Source: Burkholderiaceae bacterium (lineage in GTDB: Bacteria > Pseudomonadota > Gammaproteobacteria > Burkholderiales > Burkholderiaceae_D). From it: a DNA stretch of 12,566 nt. The first letter of the stretch is position 1. Each line of letters begins with the position of its first letter. Below the pieces are notes generated by a model. The model saw only the letters and a list, made by a program, of their open reading frames with translations. It ran no database searches and was not told the DNA's origin. The position numbers were made by a program, and so were the translations under genes. The DNA lies in NCBI GenBank assembly GCA_019752915.1, contig JAIELO010000338.1:1-12566 (forward strand), given 5' to 3'. This document shows positions 1-7,133 of the stretch, piece by piece.

Positions 1-584
1 GGCTCGCCAATGGCGCTCTGGCGAGCGACGGCTATGCCGCACTGGCCGACTACGACAGCAATGGCGATGGCCAGATCACTGCGGCCGACAGCATCTATGG
101 CGCCCTGCGGGTCTGGGTGGATGCCAATAGCGACGGGCACAGTCAGGCGGACGAGCTGCACAGCCTGCAACAACTGTCGATTGCCAGTCTGAGCACCCGC
201 GCCAGCGCCGTGCGCAGCGAACAGCAGGGCAATGTGATCGGGCTGGCCGCCAGCTATACCAGCACCGATGGTAGCGAGCACGCCAGTGCCGACGTCTGGT
301 TCCAGACCAGCACGACTAGCGTGAGCAAGCTCAGCAATGCGCCCCTGAGCACGCAAGTCAGTGCACTGGGTCAGGCGCTTGGCCAGTTCCGTCAGGAGCA
401 CAGCGCAGCAGCAGCGAAGCTGCCGGTCTCGCCGCTGGCAGCGGCCAGTCAGGCATTGGCTGGTGCCCTGCAGCACTACCAGCAGCAAGCACCACTGGCC
501 AGCAGCATCACCGCGCCGGGCAGTCACTACGAAGACAGTCTGCGCCAGAGCAGCACTAGCTGGTTCAGCGTACCGTCGCGCTAA
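1..584 (+). CDS. C-terminal part of a large RTX-like calcium-binding protein (5' truncated)
   Basis: The open frame enters at the left edge (first full codon at base 3), gives 193 residues and ends with TAA at 582-584. Two calcium-loop motifs are visible near the start: D-Y-D-S-N-G-D-G at about residues 16-23 and D-A-N-S-D-G at 40-45, joined by a segment ending in the triplet V-W-V, with E-L shortly after the second loop. This spacing is typical of the EF-hand-like unit found near the C-terminus of very large haemolysin/RTX-type secreted proteins. The remaining ~140 residues are rich in Ser, Thr, Ala and Gln and end in S-W-F-S-V-P-S-R. Export by a type I system is inferred from the family; no transporter gene is in the window. 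The Ser/Thr-rich tail would be a plausible substrate for the O-glycosyltransferases next door, which is inference only. The true start lies outside the window. Confidence 0.75.
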   Translation, partial: LANGALASDGYAALADYDSNGDGQITAADSIYGALRVWVDANSDGHSQADELHSLQQLSIASLSTRASAVRSEQQGNVIGLAASYTSTDGSEHASADVWFQTSTTSVSKLSNAPLSTQVSALGQALGQFRQEHSAAAAKLPVSPLAAASQALAGALQHYQQQAPLASSITAPGSHYEDSLRQSSTSWFSVPSR

Positions 585-610
585 GGGCGGCAGGGGGCAG
601 CCTGCTGATC

Positions 611-646
611 GGTCGAGCAGAGCCTGTTTAGCAGGCCTGCTCGACC
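611..646 (+). terminator. Strong hairpin after the RTX-like gene, terminator-like
   Basis: A 10-bp arm (611-620, GGTCGAGCAG) pairs perfectly with 637-646, and an inner 5-bp arm (622-626, GCCTG) pairs with 632-636 around the loop TTTAG, leaving one bulged A at 621. It lies 27 bases after the RTX-like stop codon, which suits a 3' end. No T-run follows (the next bases are CGCCAAAG), so it is not a classical intrinsic terminator. It could instead protect the 3' end of the message. Confidence 0.45.
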
Positions 647-654
647 CGCCAAAG

Positions 655-686
655 TTGCACCAAATCATGCAACATCGGGCTATGAT
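655..686 (+). promoter_or_regulatory. Candidate sigma70-type promoter for the first fusion gene
   Basis: TTGCAC at 655-660 resembles a -35 box and TATGAT at 681-686 resembles a -10 box, but the 20-base spacer is longer than ideal. The -35 box sits inside a short inverted repeat, TTGCA (655-659) and TGCAA (668-672), which could be an operator. The -10 box lies within the 673-710 dyad. The position is right for the gene starting at 728. There is no experimental support. Confidence 0.3.
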
Positions 687-710
687 AGCGATCTGCGCTA
701 TCGCCCGATG
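673..710 (+). promoter_or_regulatory. Large dyad/hairpin just upstream of the first fusion gene
   Basis: CATCGGGC (673-680) pairs with GCCCGATG (703-710), and GATAGCG (684-690) pairs with CGCTATC (696-702) around the loop ATCTG. That gives 15 base pairs interrupted by one 3-base bulge (TAT, 681-683). It ends 17 bases before the ATG at 728 and overlaps the candidate -10 box. As DNA it could be a regulator-binding site, as RNA a leader hairpin. It could also be a second 3'-end structure of the upstream gene, but no T-run follows. Confidence 0.45.
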
Positions 711-727
711 CCAACCATTGCACTGCT

Positions 728-3700
728 ATGCCCGCCACTATGCACGCCCCTTTGCCTGCCACCTCCCCTGCCACATCTGTCACCCCGGCGACCATGATGC
801 CCGCCCCCTACTCGCCTGCCGATACCAGCCCGCTGGGCAGTGTCATGGCGCTCGCGCTGCAAGGCAGCCTGGGTATTGGCGACCTGTTCAATGCAGCTGC
901 GGTGCTGCAGGAAAGCGGCCAGTTGCAGTCGGCCATTGCGCTGTACCGCGCCTGGCTGGCCCACACCCCGTCGCCGCTGGCGTATGCGGCACGCTTCAAT
1001 CTGGCGGTGCTGCTGACCAATAGCGGCCATGATGCCGAAGCGGAAATTCTGCTGCGCGAAGCGCTGGTACAGAACCCCGATTTCGTCGAAGGACGCCTCA
1101 ATCTGGGCACCCTGCTGGAACGGATCGGCAGGCCCGACGACGCGCTGGCCATGTGGCAAAGCATACTGAGCGAGGTCAAACCCGCGATCGCCAGCACTCC
1201 GGCACTGCATGTCCAGACCCTCAACAATCTGGGCCGCCTGCTGGAAATCCGCAAGCGCTATCCGGAAGCGGAAGCGATGCTGGCACACAGCCTGCACATC
1301 GATCCGCAACAGAACAATGTGATGACGCACTGGGTGCATTTGCGCCAGAAGCAATGCGAATGGCCGGTGTATAGCGGACTCGATCACATCAGTACCGCCA
1401 ATCTGCGCGCCGGTACCTCGGCACTGGCCATGCTCAGTGCCTCGGACGATCCGGCCGAACAACTGGCGGCAGCGCGCCGCTTCGTGCAGGAAAAAGTCAA
1501 CGCCGCCGTCGCGCCGCTGACGGGCGAATACGGTTATGCGCACCGCCGACTGCGCATCGGCTACCTGTCCTCGGACTTCTGCTCGCATGCCGTGTCCATC
1601 CTCACGGCTGAACTCTACGAACTGCATGACCGCAGCCAGTTCGAAGTGTATGCCTTCAGCTGGAGCCGCGAAGACGGCTCGCCGATCCGCGCCCGCGTGG
1701 TGCGCGCCATGGACCACTACATCCGCATCGACGCACTCAGCGACGAGCAGGCTGCGCACGCCATCCGCGAGCAGGAAATCGATATTCTGGTCGATCTGCA
1801 CGGCCTGACGCTGGGCGCGCGACCGAATATTCTGGCCTACCGTCCCGCGCCCGTGCAGCTGACTTACCTCGGTTTCCCCGGCAGCACCGGCCTGCCCGGC
1901 GTCGATTACGTGATCGCCGATAAATTCCTGATCACGCCCGAGATGGCGCAGCACTTTACGGAACAGCCGCTGTACCTGCCGGACACCTTCCAGATCAATG
2001 ACCGCCAGCGCCAGATCGCCGCCACGCCGACCCGCGCCAGCGTCAACCTGCCGGAAGAGGCGTTTGTCTTCTGCTCGTTCAACAACAATTTCAAATTCAC
2101 CCCGGAACTGTTTGCCGTCTGGATGAACATCCTGCGGCGCGTGCCGGACAGCGTGCTGTGGCTGGTGGCCGATTATCAGGAAGTACGCCAGAATCTGTGC
2201 CGCTATGCCGAGCAGGCCGGCATCGATCCGGCCCGCCTGATTTTCAACACGCGCGCCGTGCCGGCCGAGTATCTGGCACGCTACCAGCTGGCCGACCTGT
2301 TCCTCGACACCTATCCCTTCAACGCCGGCACCACCGCCAGCGATGCCCTGTGGGCCGGTCTGCCGCTGCTGACCTGCGCCGGACAGACCTTCTCCTCGCG
2401 CATGGCCGGCAGCCTGCTGCACGCGGTCGACCTGCCCCAGCTGATCACCGAGAACTTTGCCGACTACGAGGAAAAAGCCGTGGCGCTGGCGCACGACCGC
2501 ACCAGCATTGCCGCCATGAAGCAGCAACTGCGCAACAACCGTCTCAGCTGCGCCCTGTTCGACAGCCCGCGCTTCGTGCGCAATCTGGAAACGGCGCTGC
2601 GCAGCATCGTCAAACCGGCCGCACCGCTGGAAGCCAAGCCTATCGTGGTCGAACAGATTCCTATCGTCACGGTGTCCTACAACGGCCCGGATCTGATTGC
2701 TGCCCTGCTGCGCACCTTACGCCAGTTCTGCCCGAATCCGGTCTACATCATCGACGGCTCGAGCCCCGACAAGGCCGAGCAGATCGGCGTAATTGCTGCG
2801 GCCTATCCGAACGTCCAGTTCATTCCGTTCGGCTACAACATTCACCATGGTCCCGGCATGGCCTGGGCCATCAACAACCTCGACCTGCACGGTCCGGTAC
2901 TATTCCTCGATTCGGATGTGGAAATCCTGCGCGGCGATTTTATTGCCACCATGGCAGCCGCACTGCAACCGGGCATGTACGGGGTGGGCCATGTCGGCAT
3001 CGTCGATGAAAACGGCTGCGATGACGATCACGGCAAGGTCTCCTATCTGCACCCGGCTTGCATGCTGTGCGACGTCGACGTGATGCGCCAGTGGCCGCTA
3101 CCGATCAAGCATGGTGCGCCGATGATCCAGGCGGTGGCAGCACTGGCCCGCGCCGGCCAGCGTGCGCTGCTCGGCAACGTGGCCTGGGTGGGCGCCGACT
3201 TCGGCGCCCAGTCCACTCACCAGTACATCAAGCATCAGTGGCGCGGCACGGTGGAACGCACCGGCGGCTACCACTACGGACTGGCCAGCGACGCCGGCGA
3301 GGTCAACCAGATCATGCTCGCGTTTGCCGCAGTGGGCGCCGCCAAAGTGGTCGACATCGGTTGTGGCGATGGCAGCTTTGCGCGCGCCTACCGCAGCCTC
3401 TACCCGGTGTGCAACTATACCGGCGTGGAACGGCAAGCCGCGCTGGCCGATCGGGCACGTCCCCATTGCGATTTCGTGTTCTGCTGCGATATCGAACAAC
3501 CAGTGGCGCAACTGTATCCCCAGGTCGATCAGGCCGATCTGTGGATTCTCGGCGACGTGCTGGGCGACGTGCGCGACCCGTGGGCGCTGATGGCCACCAT
3601 CCGCCGCCATTGCGCGCCCGGCGCGCGCATCGTGCTCTCGGTGCGCAATGCCCAGTACTGGGCCCGCTTGCTGCGCTTTAGCGTGGGCGACATGCGCTAC

Positions 3701-3943
3701 GGTGTCGGGACGGCGCTGGAGCCCGATGAACTGCGTCTATTCAGCCGCAGCAGTGCCCTTGACCTGCTGCAGCAAAGCGGCTTCCGGGTGGTCGGTGGTG
3801 CGCCAGTCACACGCGACGAAGCGCAGGACGTGACAATACTGCCGCTGCTGGGACAACTGGCGGCCATGAGCGGTTACGACAGCGGGGTAGCCCAGCAGGA
3901 TGCGCTGGCCTACGAATTCGTGCTGGTGGCCGAAGCCGCCTAA
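728..3943 (+). CDS. Four-part fusion: TPR / GT41 (OGT-SPINDLY) glycosyltransferase / GT-A glycosyltransferase / SAM methyltransferase, copy 1
   Basis: 1071 residues. About four TPR repeats occupy residues ~50-195. The GT41 catalytic part runs ~276-615: I-G-Y-L-S-S-D-F at 277-284 with His287 (matching the DFxxH histidine of human OGT), D-L-H-G-L at 356-360, Lys456 in F-N-N-N-F-K (matching the OGT nucleotide-binding lysine), and the L-A-D-L-F-L-D-T signature at 521-528 followed by G-T-T and D-A-L-W. A second glycosyltransferase domain starts at about 642 and has D-S-D at 728-730 as the metal-binding DxD. A class I methyltransferase follows, with motif I D-I-G-C-G-D-G at 876-882 and a MetW-like C-terminal half. 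OGT relatives transfer a sugar from a nucleotide donor to Ser/Thr, so a protein O-glycosyltransferase that also extends and methylates the glycan is the best inference. Donor and target are unknown. The first 39 residues are Pro/Thr/Ser/Ala-rich and absent from copy 2; Met40 (base 845) aligns with Met9 of copy 2. No candidate start has a clear ribosome binding site, so the start is uncertain. Likely cytoplasmic: no signal peptide or membrane segment is seen. Confidence 0.88.
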   Translation: MPATMHAPLPATSPATSVTPATMMPAPYSPADTSPLGSVMALALQGSLGIGDLFNAAAVLQESGQLQSAIALYRAWLAHTPSPLAYAARFNLAVLLTNSGHDAEAEILLREALVQNPDFVEGRLNLGTLLERIGRPDDALAMWQSILSEVKPAIASTPALHVQTLNNLGRLLEIRKRYPEAEAMLAHSLHIDPQQNNVMTHWVHLRQKQCEWPVYSGLDHISTANLRAGTSALAMLSASDDPAEQLAAARRFVQEKVNAAVAPLTGEYGYAHRRLRIGYLSSDFCSHAVSILTAELYELHDRSQFEVYAFSWSREDGSPIRARVVRAMDHYIRIDALSDEQAAHAIREQEIDILVDLHGLTLGARPNILAYRPAPVQLTYLGFPGSTGLPGVDYVIADKFLITPEMAQHFTEQPLYLPDTFQINDRQRQIAATPTRASVNLPEEAFVFCSFNNNFKFTPELFAVWMNILRRVPDSVLWLVADYQEVRQNLCRYAEQAGIDPARLIFNTRAVPAEYLARYQLADLFLDTYPFNAGTTASDALWAGLPLLTCAGQTFSSRMAGSLLHAVDLPQLITENFADYEEKAVALAHDRTSIAAMKQQLRNNRLSCALFDSPRFVRNLETALRSIVKPAAPLEAKPIVVEQIPIVTVSYNGPDLIAALLRTLRQFCPNPVYIIDGSSPDKAEQIGVIAAAYPNVQFIPFGYNIHHGPGMAWAINNLDLHGPVLFLDSDVEILRGDFIATMAAALQPGMYGVGHVGIVDENGCDDDHGKVSYLHPACMLCDVDVMRQWPLPIKHGAPMIQAVAALARAGQRALLGNVAWVGADFGAQSTHQYIKHQWRGTVERTGGYHYGLASDAGEVNQIMLAFAAVGAAKVVDIGCGDGSFARAYRSLYPVCNYTGVERQAALADRARPHCDFVFCCDIEQPVAQLYPQVDQADLWILGDVLGDVRDPWALMATIRRHCAPGARIVLSVRNAQYWARLLRFSVGDMRYGVGTALEPDELRLFSRSSALDLLQQSGFRVVGGAPVTRDEAQDVTILPLLGQLAAMSGYDSGVAQQDALAYEFVLVAEAA
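2259..2313 (+). repeat. 55-base exact match to 10151-10205 (copy 1 arm)
   Basis: This segment codes for the GT41 A-E-Y-L-A-R-Y-Q-L-A-D-L-F-L-D-T region and is identical at every base, third codon positions included, to 10151-10205 in the second fusion gene. It is the longest exact match between the two copies that I found by eye. The genes are direct repeats about 8 kb apart, so such tracts could support recombination. Confidence 0.85.
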
Positions 3944-3976
3944 CCCGACGCCGCGGCCGCGCCGCAGCAGATAATG

Positions 3977-4009
3977 CCCACTGCGCGCCCACTGCGCGCT
4001 CACTGCGCA
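3977..4009. repeat. 11-base tandem repeat, three units, between convergent genes
   Basis: CCCACTGCGCG occurs at 3977-3987 and again at 3988-3998, and a third unit differing at two bases (CTCACTGCGCA) follows at 3999-4009. It fills most of the 71-base gap between the stop codons of two convergent genes. No T-rich intrinsic terminator is visible in this gap on either strand. Confidence 0.75.
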
Positions 4010-4014
4010 AGCGC

Positions 4015-4911
4015 TCAGGGGCAGTTGCGCACGTGGCGGGCCACGCACTTGGCAACGATGTCGGCGAAGTAGGCCTGATCCGGCATTTTCGGCGCCAGTC
4101 GCAACAGCAGTGGCGTCACCTGCTCGAGCACCGTGGCCGTCACTTCCTTACTGGTAAAGCGTAATACCGGCGAAAAGAATTCCGCCAGATAGCCGGACGA
4201 CTCGCCATTCAGCAGGGCGCTCAGGTATTTACGCTTGATCAGCAAGTCGCGGTCGTACTGCAACTGGGCGCGCAACTTGCCGACCTGCTGCTCGTGCTGA
4301 CGGTATTTGGTCAGCCCCATCGGCAGATTGGTGTAGCACTTACCGAGCAGAGCGCCACGGCACCACAGATCGTAATCTTCGGCAAAGTCGAGCCGCACAT
4401 CGAAGCCCCCCACATCATCGAAAAAGCTTTTGCGGAAGGTTGACGCGCCATGCGACATCGAAGCGTACTGCACCAGCGCTGTCTTGATGAGCGCATCCTC
4501 GGTGGGCTTGATCAGCATTTCATTGGGCCGTGAAGCATCGTCGTAGAACAGTTCCATGGCGCTACTGCAGACATCGATCTCCGGATGACTTTCCAGAAAA
4601 CCGATCTGTTCTTCCAGCCGGTTCGGCATGGCCAGATCGTCGGCATCGATGCGCGCAATATACGGCGCTTCGATCTGTGCCAGCCCCGCATTGAGTGCCC
4701 CGGCCACCCCCATATTCTGCGGCAGGTCGAGGATCCGCACGGCGATCCGGTCCGCATAGCTGCGTGCAATCGCGACAGTGTTATCGTGCGAGGCATCGTT
4801 CACCAGCAAGACCTCGAAATCGCGGTAGGTCTGCGCGACCAGCGAGTCCAGCGTTTCTGCCAGCGTGGCCGCAGCGTTGTGGGCAGGGATCAGAACAGTG
4901 ACTTGTGGCAT
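4015..4911 (-). CDS. Family 2 glycosyltransferase
   Basis: 298 residues from the chosen ATG. The N-terminus opens directly into the GT-A fold typical of family 2: V-T-V-L-I-P-A-H-N at 4-12, V-N-D-A-S at 37-41, and the metal-binding I-D-A-D-D at 88-92, followed by a region with a paired F-A-E-D-Y-D-L-W-type acceptor-side motif. Such enzymes move a sugar from a nucleotide donor to a lipid, glycan or protein-linked acceptor in the cytoplasm. The frame stays open upstream to an ATG at 5001, but those extra 30 residues are Ala/Cys-rich and unlike the family, so the inner start at 4911 is preferred. Neither has a clear ribosome binding site. It lies 96 bases downstream of the other minus-strand gene and is probably co-transcribed with it. 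Donor and acceptor cannot be told. Confidence 0.88.
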   Translation of the reverse strand: MPQVTVLIPAHNAAATLAETLDSLVAQTYRDFEVLLVNDASHDNTVAIARSYADRIAVRILDLPQNMGVAGALNAGLAQIEAPYIARIDADDLAMPNRLEEQIGFLESHPEIDVCSSAMELFYDDASRPNEMLIKPTEDALIKTALVQYASMSHGASTFRKSFFDDVGGFDVRLDFAEDYDLWCRGALLGKCYTNLPMGLTKYRQHEQQVGKLRAQLQYDRDLLIKRKYLSALLNGESSGYLAEFFSPVLRFTSKEVTATVLEQVTPLLLRLAPKMPDQAYFADIVAKCVARHVRNCP

Positions 4912-5007
4912 GGGGATCGCTTTGCAAGAGAGGGAATCGGCCGCTGCGCCAGCGGCATGGGCACAGCAGGGCACGGCACAGCAGGCGGCAGCCTGCCGCA
5001 CCGCAGC
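4912..5007 (-). other. Short gap with two GC-rich hairpins between the minus-strand genes
   Basis: GCCGCTG (4940-4946) pairs with CAGCGGC (4950-4956) around a 3-base loop, and GCGGCA (4985-4990) pairs with TGCCGC (4994-4999) around GCC. The decamer GCACAGCAGG also occurs twice, at 4961-4970 and 4976-4985. The hairpins lie after the stop codon of the upstream minus-strand gene. Without T-runs they look like message-processing or stabilising elements at most. No promoter is evident. Confidence 0.35.
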
Positions 5008-6018
5008 TTACACAGGGTCCGGCACTTCTTCGTCGTTGAAAGGAATATCGCGGGCGCCGCGGAACAGCGGGGTGTGGAAGCGCGATGGCATCGGCCCCGG
5101 CTGACCACTGGTTGCGGCCCAGGCATATTTCTGCATCAGCGTCAGGGTCGCCGCTTCCGGCGCCGGCTCGCTTGCCAGTATGGTTTCCATGATGCGCAAC
5201 ATGATCCACGGATCGACATCTTCGCGCCGCCCCGCCGCATCCTGCGGCGCCACCGTCTTCACGCGGAAGTGGTAATGGCCCGCCTGCAACTGCTGCCGCG
5301 CGATGGCGCGCACCGCCGCATCATCGGCCATCGGTGCCCGCGGACGCAGGAAGTTAAAGGTCGGCAGCACAATCCGCTGATAGTCTTCCAGCACCAGCGC
5401 CTGCCAGACATCGTTGGGAAACTGGCAGATCGCATGCTCGGGATCGTACCGTTCGCGCATGCGCATCAGGGCGTCGCTGGAGAACAGCGTACTGGCACCG
5501 CTGACAAAAGTCAGGCCGGCGACAAACTCCGGTCCGTTCAGGCGCTGCAGCGGACCGGCATAGCAGCCACTGGCCGGCAGCATGCGCAGCACGTTGCTCA
5601 GTACACGGAAATCAACCACCGACGTCAGCGATAGCTGGTAGCAGAAAAACGGTTTCGAGCGGGTGCGCAGCAGATAATCCTGCACTGCCACCTGGCGGTA
5701 CACGAACTTGGCATTCTCGCTGCCCGACCAGACCCCGGTACTGTCATAAGCCTGTTCGCCACGGAACTGTTCGCCCATGCCGACCAGCAGGTCGTAGCCA
5801 TTGTCCACCACTTCGCCCGGTGCCAGCTTGGTGCTCCAGCGGGTAAACACGATCTGGATATTCGGGAAGTGCGCCGCATAGAACTGCCACAGGGCGCGCG
5901 CATGACGGTACACCGGCAGTTCGTCGCCGTAGCCGATCATCACCACCAGATCGGGAATCTCCGTGGCGGCAATGCGCGCCATCAAACTAGGGGAGGCAGC
6001 GGGAGGGGTCGACATCAT
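5008..6018 (-). CDS. Uncharacterised protein, possibly a GT31/Fringe-like glycosyltransferase
   Basis: 336 residues from the chosen start, one of two adjacent ATGs at 6018 and 6015. No strong family signature is visible. Features that resemble bacterial GT31/Fringe-like enzymes: L-T-S-V-V-D-F at about 131-137, where such enzymes carry the metal-binding or substituted motif, then a G-C-Y-A-G-P stretch, F-V-S-G-A-S-T-L-F-S-S-D at 171-182 and N-D-V-W at 202-205, in the order seen in that fold. A true DxD is not evident, so either it uses a different metal site or the assignment is wrong. No signal peptide or membrane helix is seen. The frame is open back to an ATG at 6153, but a candidate promoter at 6050-6078 and the lack of conserved-looking sequence upstream favour 6018. 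It lies directly upstream of the family 2 glycosyltransferase at 4015-4911, which supports a glycan-related role. Confidence 0.7.
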   Translation of the reverse strand: MMSTPPAASPSLMARIAATEIPDLVVMIGYGDELPVYRHARALWQFYAAHFPNIQIVFTRWSTKLAPGEVVDNGYDLLVGMGEQFRGEQAYDSTGVWSGSENAKFVYRQVAVQDYLLRTRSKPFFCYQLSLTSVVDFRVLSNVLRMLPASGCYAGPLQRLNGPEFVAGLTFVSGASTLFSSDALMRMRERYDPEHAICQFPNDVWQALVLEDYQRIVLPTFNFLRPRAPMADDAAVRAIARQQLQAGHYHFRVKTVAPQDAAGRREDVDPWIMLRIMETILASEPAPEAATLTLMQKYAWAATSGQPGPMPSRFHTPLFRGARDIPFNDEEVPDPV

Positions 6019-6049
6019 GGCGGCTCGGTGGCAGATCGATAATGCAGTG

Positions 6050-6078
6050 ATTGTAGCGGATGGCGTGGCCCCTGTGGC
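6050..6078 (-). promoter_or_regulatory. Candidate promoter for the minus-strand gene pair
   Basis: Read on the minus strand, GCCACA (6078-6073) and TACAAT (6055-6050) are separated by exactly 17 bases. The -10 box differs from consensus at one position, but the -35 box matches at only three. Transcription would begin near 6043, leaving a leader of about 25 bases before the ATG at 6018. Confidence 0.35.
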
Positions 6079-6161
6079 TTTCCTGCAAAACCGGAAAAGC
6101 CCCTTTGTTCGGGGGTTAAAAGTTGCCCCGTAGGTCAGCACAAACGGTATCATAGGGCGCT

Positions 6162-6166
6162 GGAGG
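6162..6166 (+). promoter_or_regulatory. GGAGG ribosome binding site supporting a TTG start
   Basis: A full GGAGG lies 4 bases before TTG at 6171. The in-frame ATG at 6201 has nothing similar in front of it. GCCGC (6166-6170) and GCGGC (6177-6181) can pair so that the TTG falls in the loop, which could dampen initiation. Confidence 0.5.
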
Positions 6167-6170
6167 CCGC

Positions 6171-7133
6171 TTGTGTGCGGCGCCTAATTCGACTACCGAC
6201 ATGACTCTACCTACCGTCAGCATCGTCATCCCGTCCTACAAGGCGGCCCATTTCGAATCCTGCCTGCGTTCTGCGGTGGGACAGACCTATACCCAGACCG
6301 AAATTCTGGTCAGCGATAACTGTCCGACCGAGGAAATCCGCCAGATTTGCAGCCGCTATCCGGGCGTGATCTACCAGCGCAATCCGGTCACCGGGCCGGA
6401 CAATGTGCTGGCCAGTCTGTATTCCGGCCGTGGTCAGTTGATCAAACCACTGTTCGACGACGATATCCTGCACCCGTTCTGCGTCGAGCGCATGGTCGCC
6501 GTGATGCAGGCCGACCCGCGCGTCGAGCTGGCTTTTTCCGCCTCGCAGGTGATCGACATCGATAACCAGCGCACCGAAACGCGCCGTCCCTATACGGCCA
6601 GCGGCCACATGACGGGCGCCGCCATGCAGCAATCGATGGCGCTCGGCATGCGCAACTTCGTCGGCGAATTTACCAGCGTCATGTTCCGCCGCCAAACCCT
6701 GTGGAATATCGGCTGGAAGGAACTGTTCCGCCTGCCGGGGCACGACTACACGCGCGGTCTGGCCGATGTGGCCGCGTATTGCAATCTGGCGCGCAACGCA
6801 CTGGTGTTCTACATCGACGAAGAACTCAGCTACTTCCGTTACGACCAGCGCCTGCAATCGAATTCCAATCCGTATGCCAATCCCCATTTCGGCAACTGCT
6901 TCTCCGATTACGTCGACCTGATCGTGTCCTCGCACCGCGACAATGTGATCGGTACCGCCGAACTGCTGGAGCAGGATTATCAGGTGGCAGCGCTGTCGGT
7001 GCGGCTCGGCTCGGTTTTCCCGCAAACCCAGCAGGCGCGCCAGCGCTACCTCGATTACTGCGCCAGCGTGGCAGCTGCGGCGGCAGCGGTCGCGCCAGGC
7101 ACTCCCTTAGCCGATGGAGCCAGCCATGAATAA
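6171..7133 (+). CDS. Family 2 glycosyltransferase
   Basis: 320 residues if translation starts at TTG 6171, which has a GGAGG in front; 310 if it starts at ATG 6201. The GT-A nucleotide-binding start V-S-I-V-I-P-S-Y follows at about residues 16-23, V-S-D-N at about 47-50, and the metal-binding F-D-D-D at 95-98. The C-terminal half is family-typical, and the last 25 residues are Ala-rich. It would transfer a nucleotide-activated sugar to a glycan or protein acceptor in the cytoplasm. It heads the plus-strand run and its end overlaps the ketoisomerase gene by 8 bases, indicating translational coupling. The linked dTDP-amino-sugar genes make that sugar a candidate donor, but this is inferred from context alone. 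Confidence 0.87.
   Translation: MCAAPNSTTDMTLPTVSIVIPSYKAAHFESCLRSAVGQTYTQTEILVSDNCPTEEIRQICSRYPGVIYQRNPVTGPDNVLASLYSGRGQLIKPLFDDDILHPFCVERMVAVMQADPRVELAFSASQVIDIDNQRTETRRPYTASGHMTGAAMQQSMALGMRNFVGEFTSVMFRRQTLWNIGWKELFRLPGHDYTRGLADVAAYCNLARNALVFYIDEELSYFRYDQRLQSNSNPYANPHFGNCFSDYVDLIVSSHRDNVIGTAELLEQDYQVAALSVRLGSVFPQTQQARQRYLDYCASVAAAAAAVAPGTPLADGASHE
7116..7119 (+). promoter_or_regulatory. GGAG ribosome binding site deciding the ketoisomerase start
   Basis: GGAG lies 6 bases before ATG 7126. An in-frame ATG at 7114 would overlap this site and has nothing suitable upstream, so 7126 is the likelier start. Confidence 0.6.

Larger units (their letters stand above)
6019..6170. promoter_or_regulatory. 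Divergent intergenic region
   Basis: It separates the minus-strand pair from the plus-strand operon. Plus-strand candidates are TTGCCC at 6123-6128 and TATCAT at 6148-6153 with a 19-base spacer, which is weak. A C4/G4 hairpin (6098-6103 with 6112-6117) is followed on the minus strand by TTTT (6095-6098 complement) and could act as a weak attenuator in the minus-strand leader. The octamer CTATGATA on the minus strand here also occurs on the plus strand at 680-687 in front of the first fusion gene. Confidence 0.35.

Noticed and set aside
698..2527. 609-residue open frame on the minus strand across the first fusion gene
   Set aside because: It lies antisense to a gene with clear GT41 motifs. 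Its translation is Gln/Gly/Arg/His-rich without recognisable domains, as expected for the complement of GC-rich coding sequence.
2158..3009. 283-residue plus-strand open frame in another phase of the first fusion gene
   Set aside because: It overlaps conserved GT41 coding sequence in a different frame and is Arg/Pro-rich without motifs.
4912..5001. 30-residue N-terminal extension of the GT2 gene
   Set aside because: Ala/Cys-rich, spans two GC-rich hairpins, and the family normally begins a few residues before V-T-V-L-I-P.
4585..5634. 349-residue plus-strand open frame across the two minus-strand genes
   Set aside because: Arg/His-rich translation, opposite the GT2 motifs and the hypothetical gene. 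No ribosome binding site or family resemblance.
6019..6153. 45-residue N-terminal extension of the minus-strand hypothetical gene
   Set aside because: It would cover the candidate promoter at 6050-6078, and its sequence does not look like part of a conserved domain.
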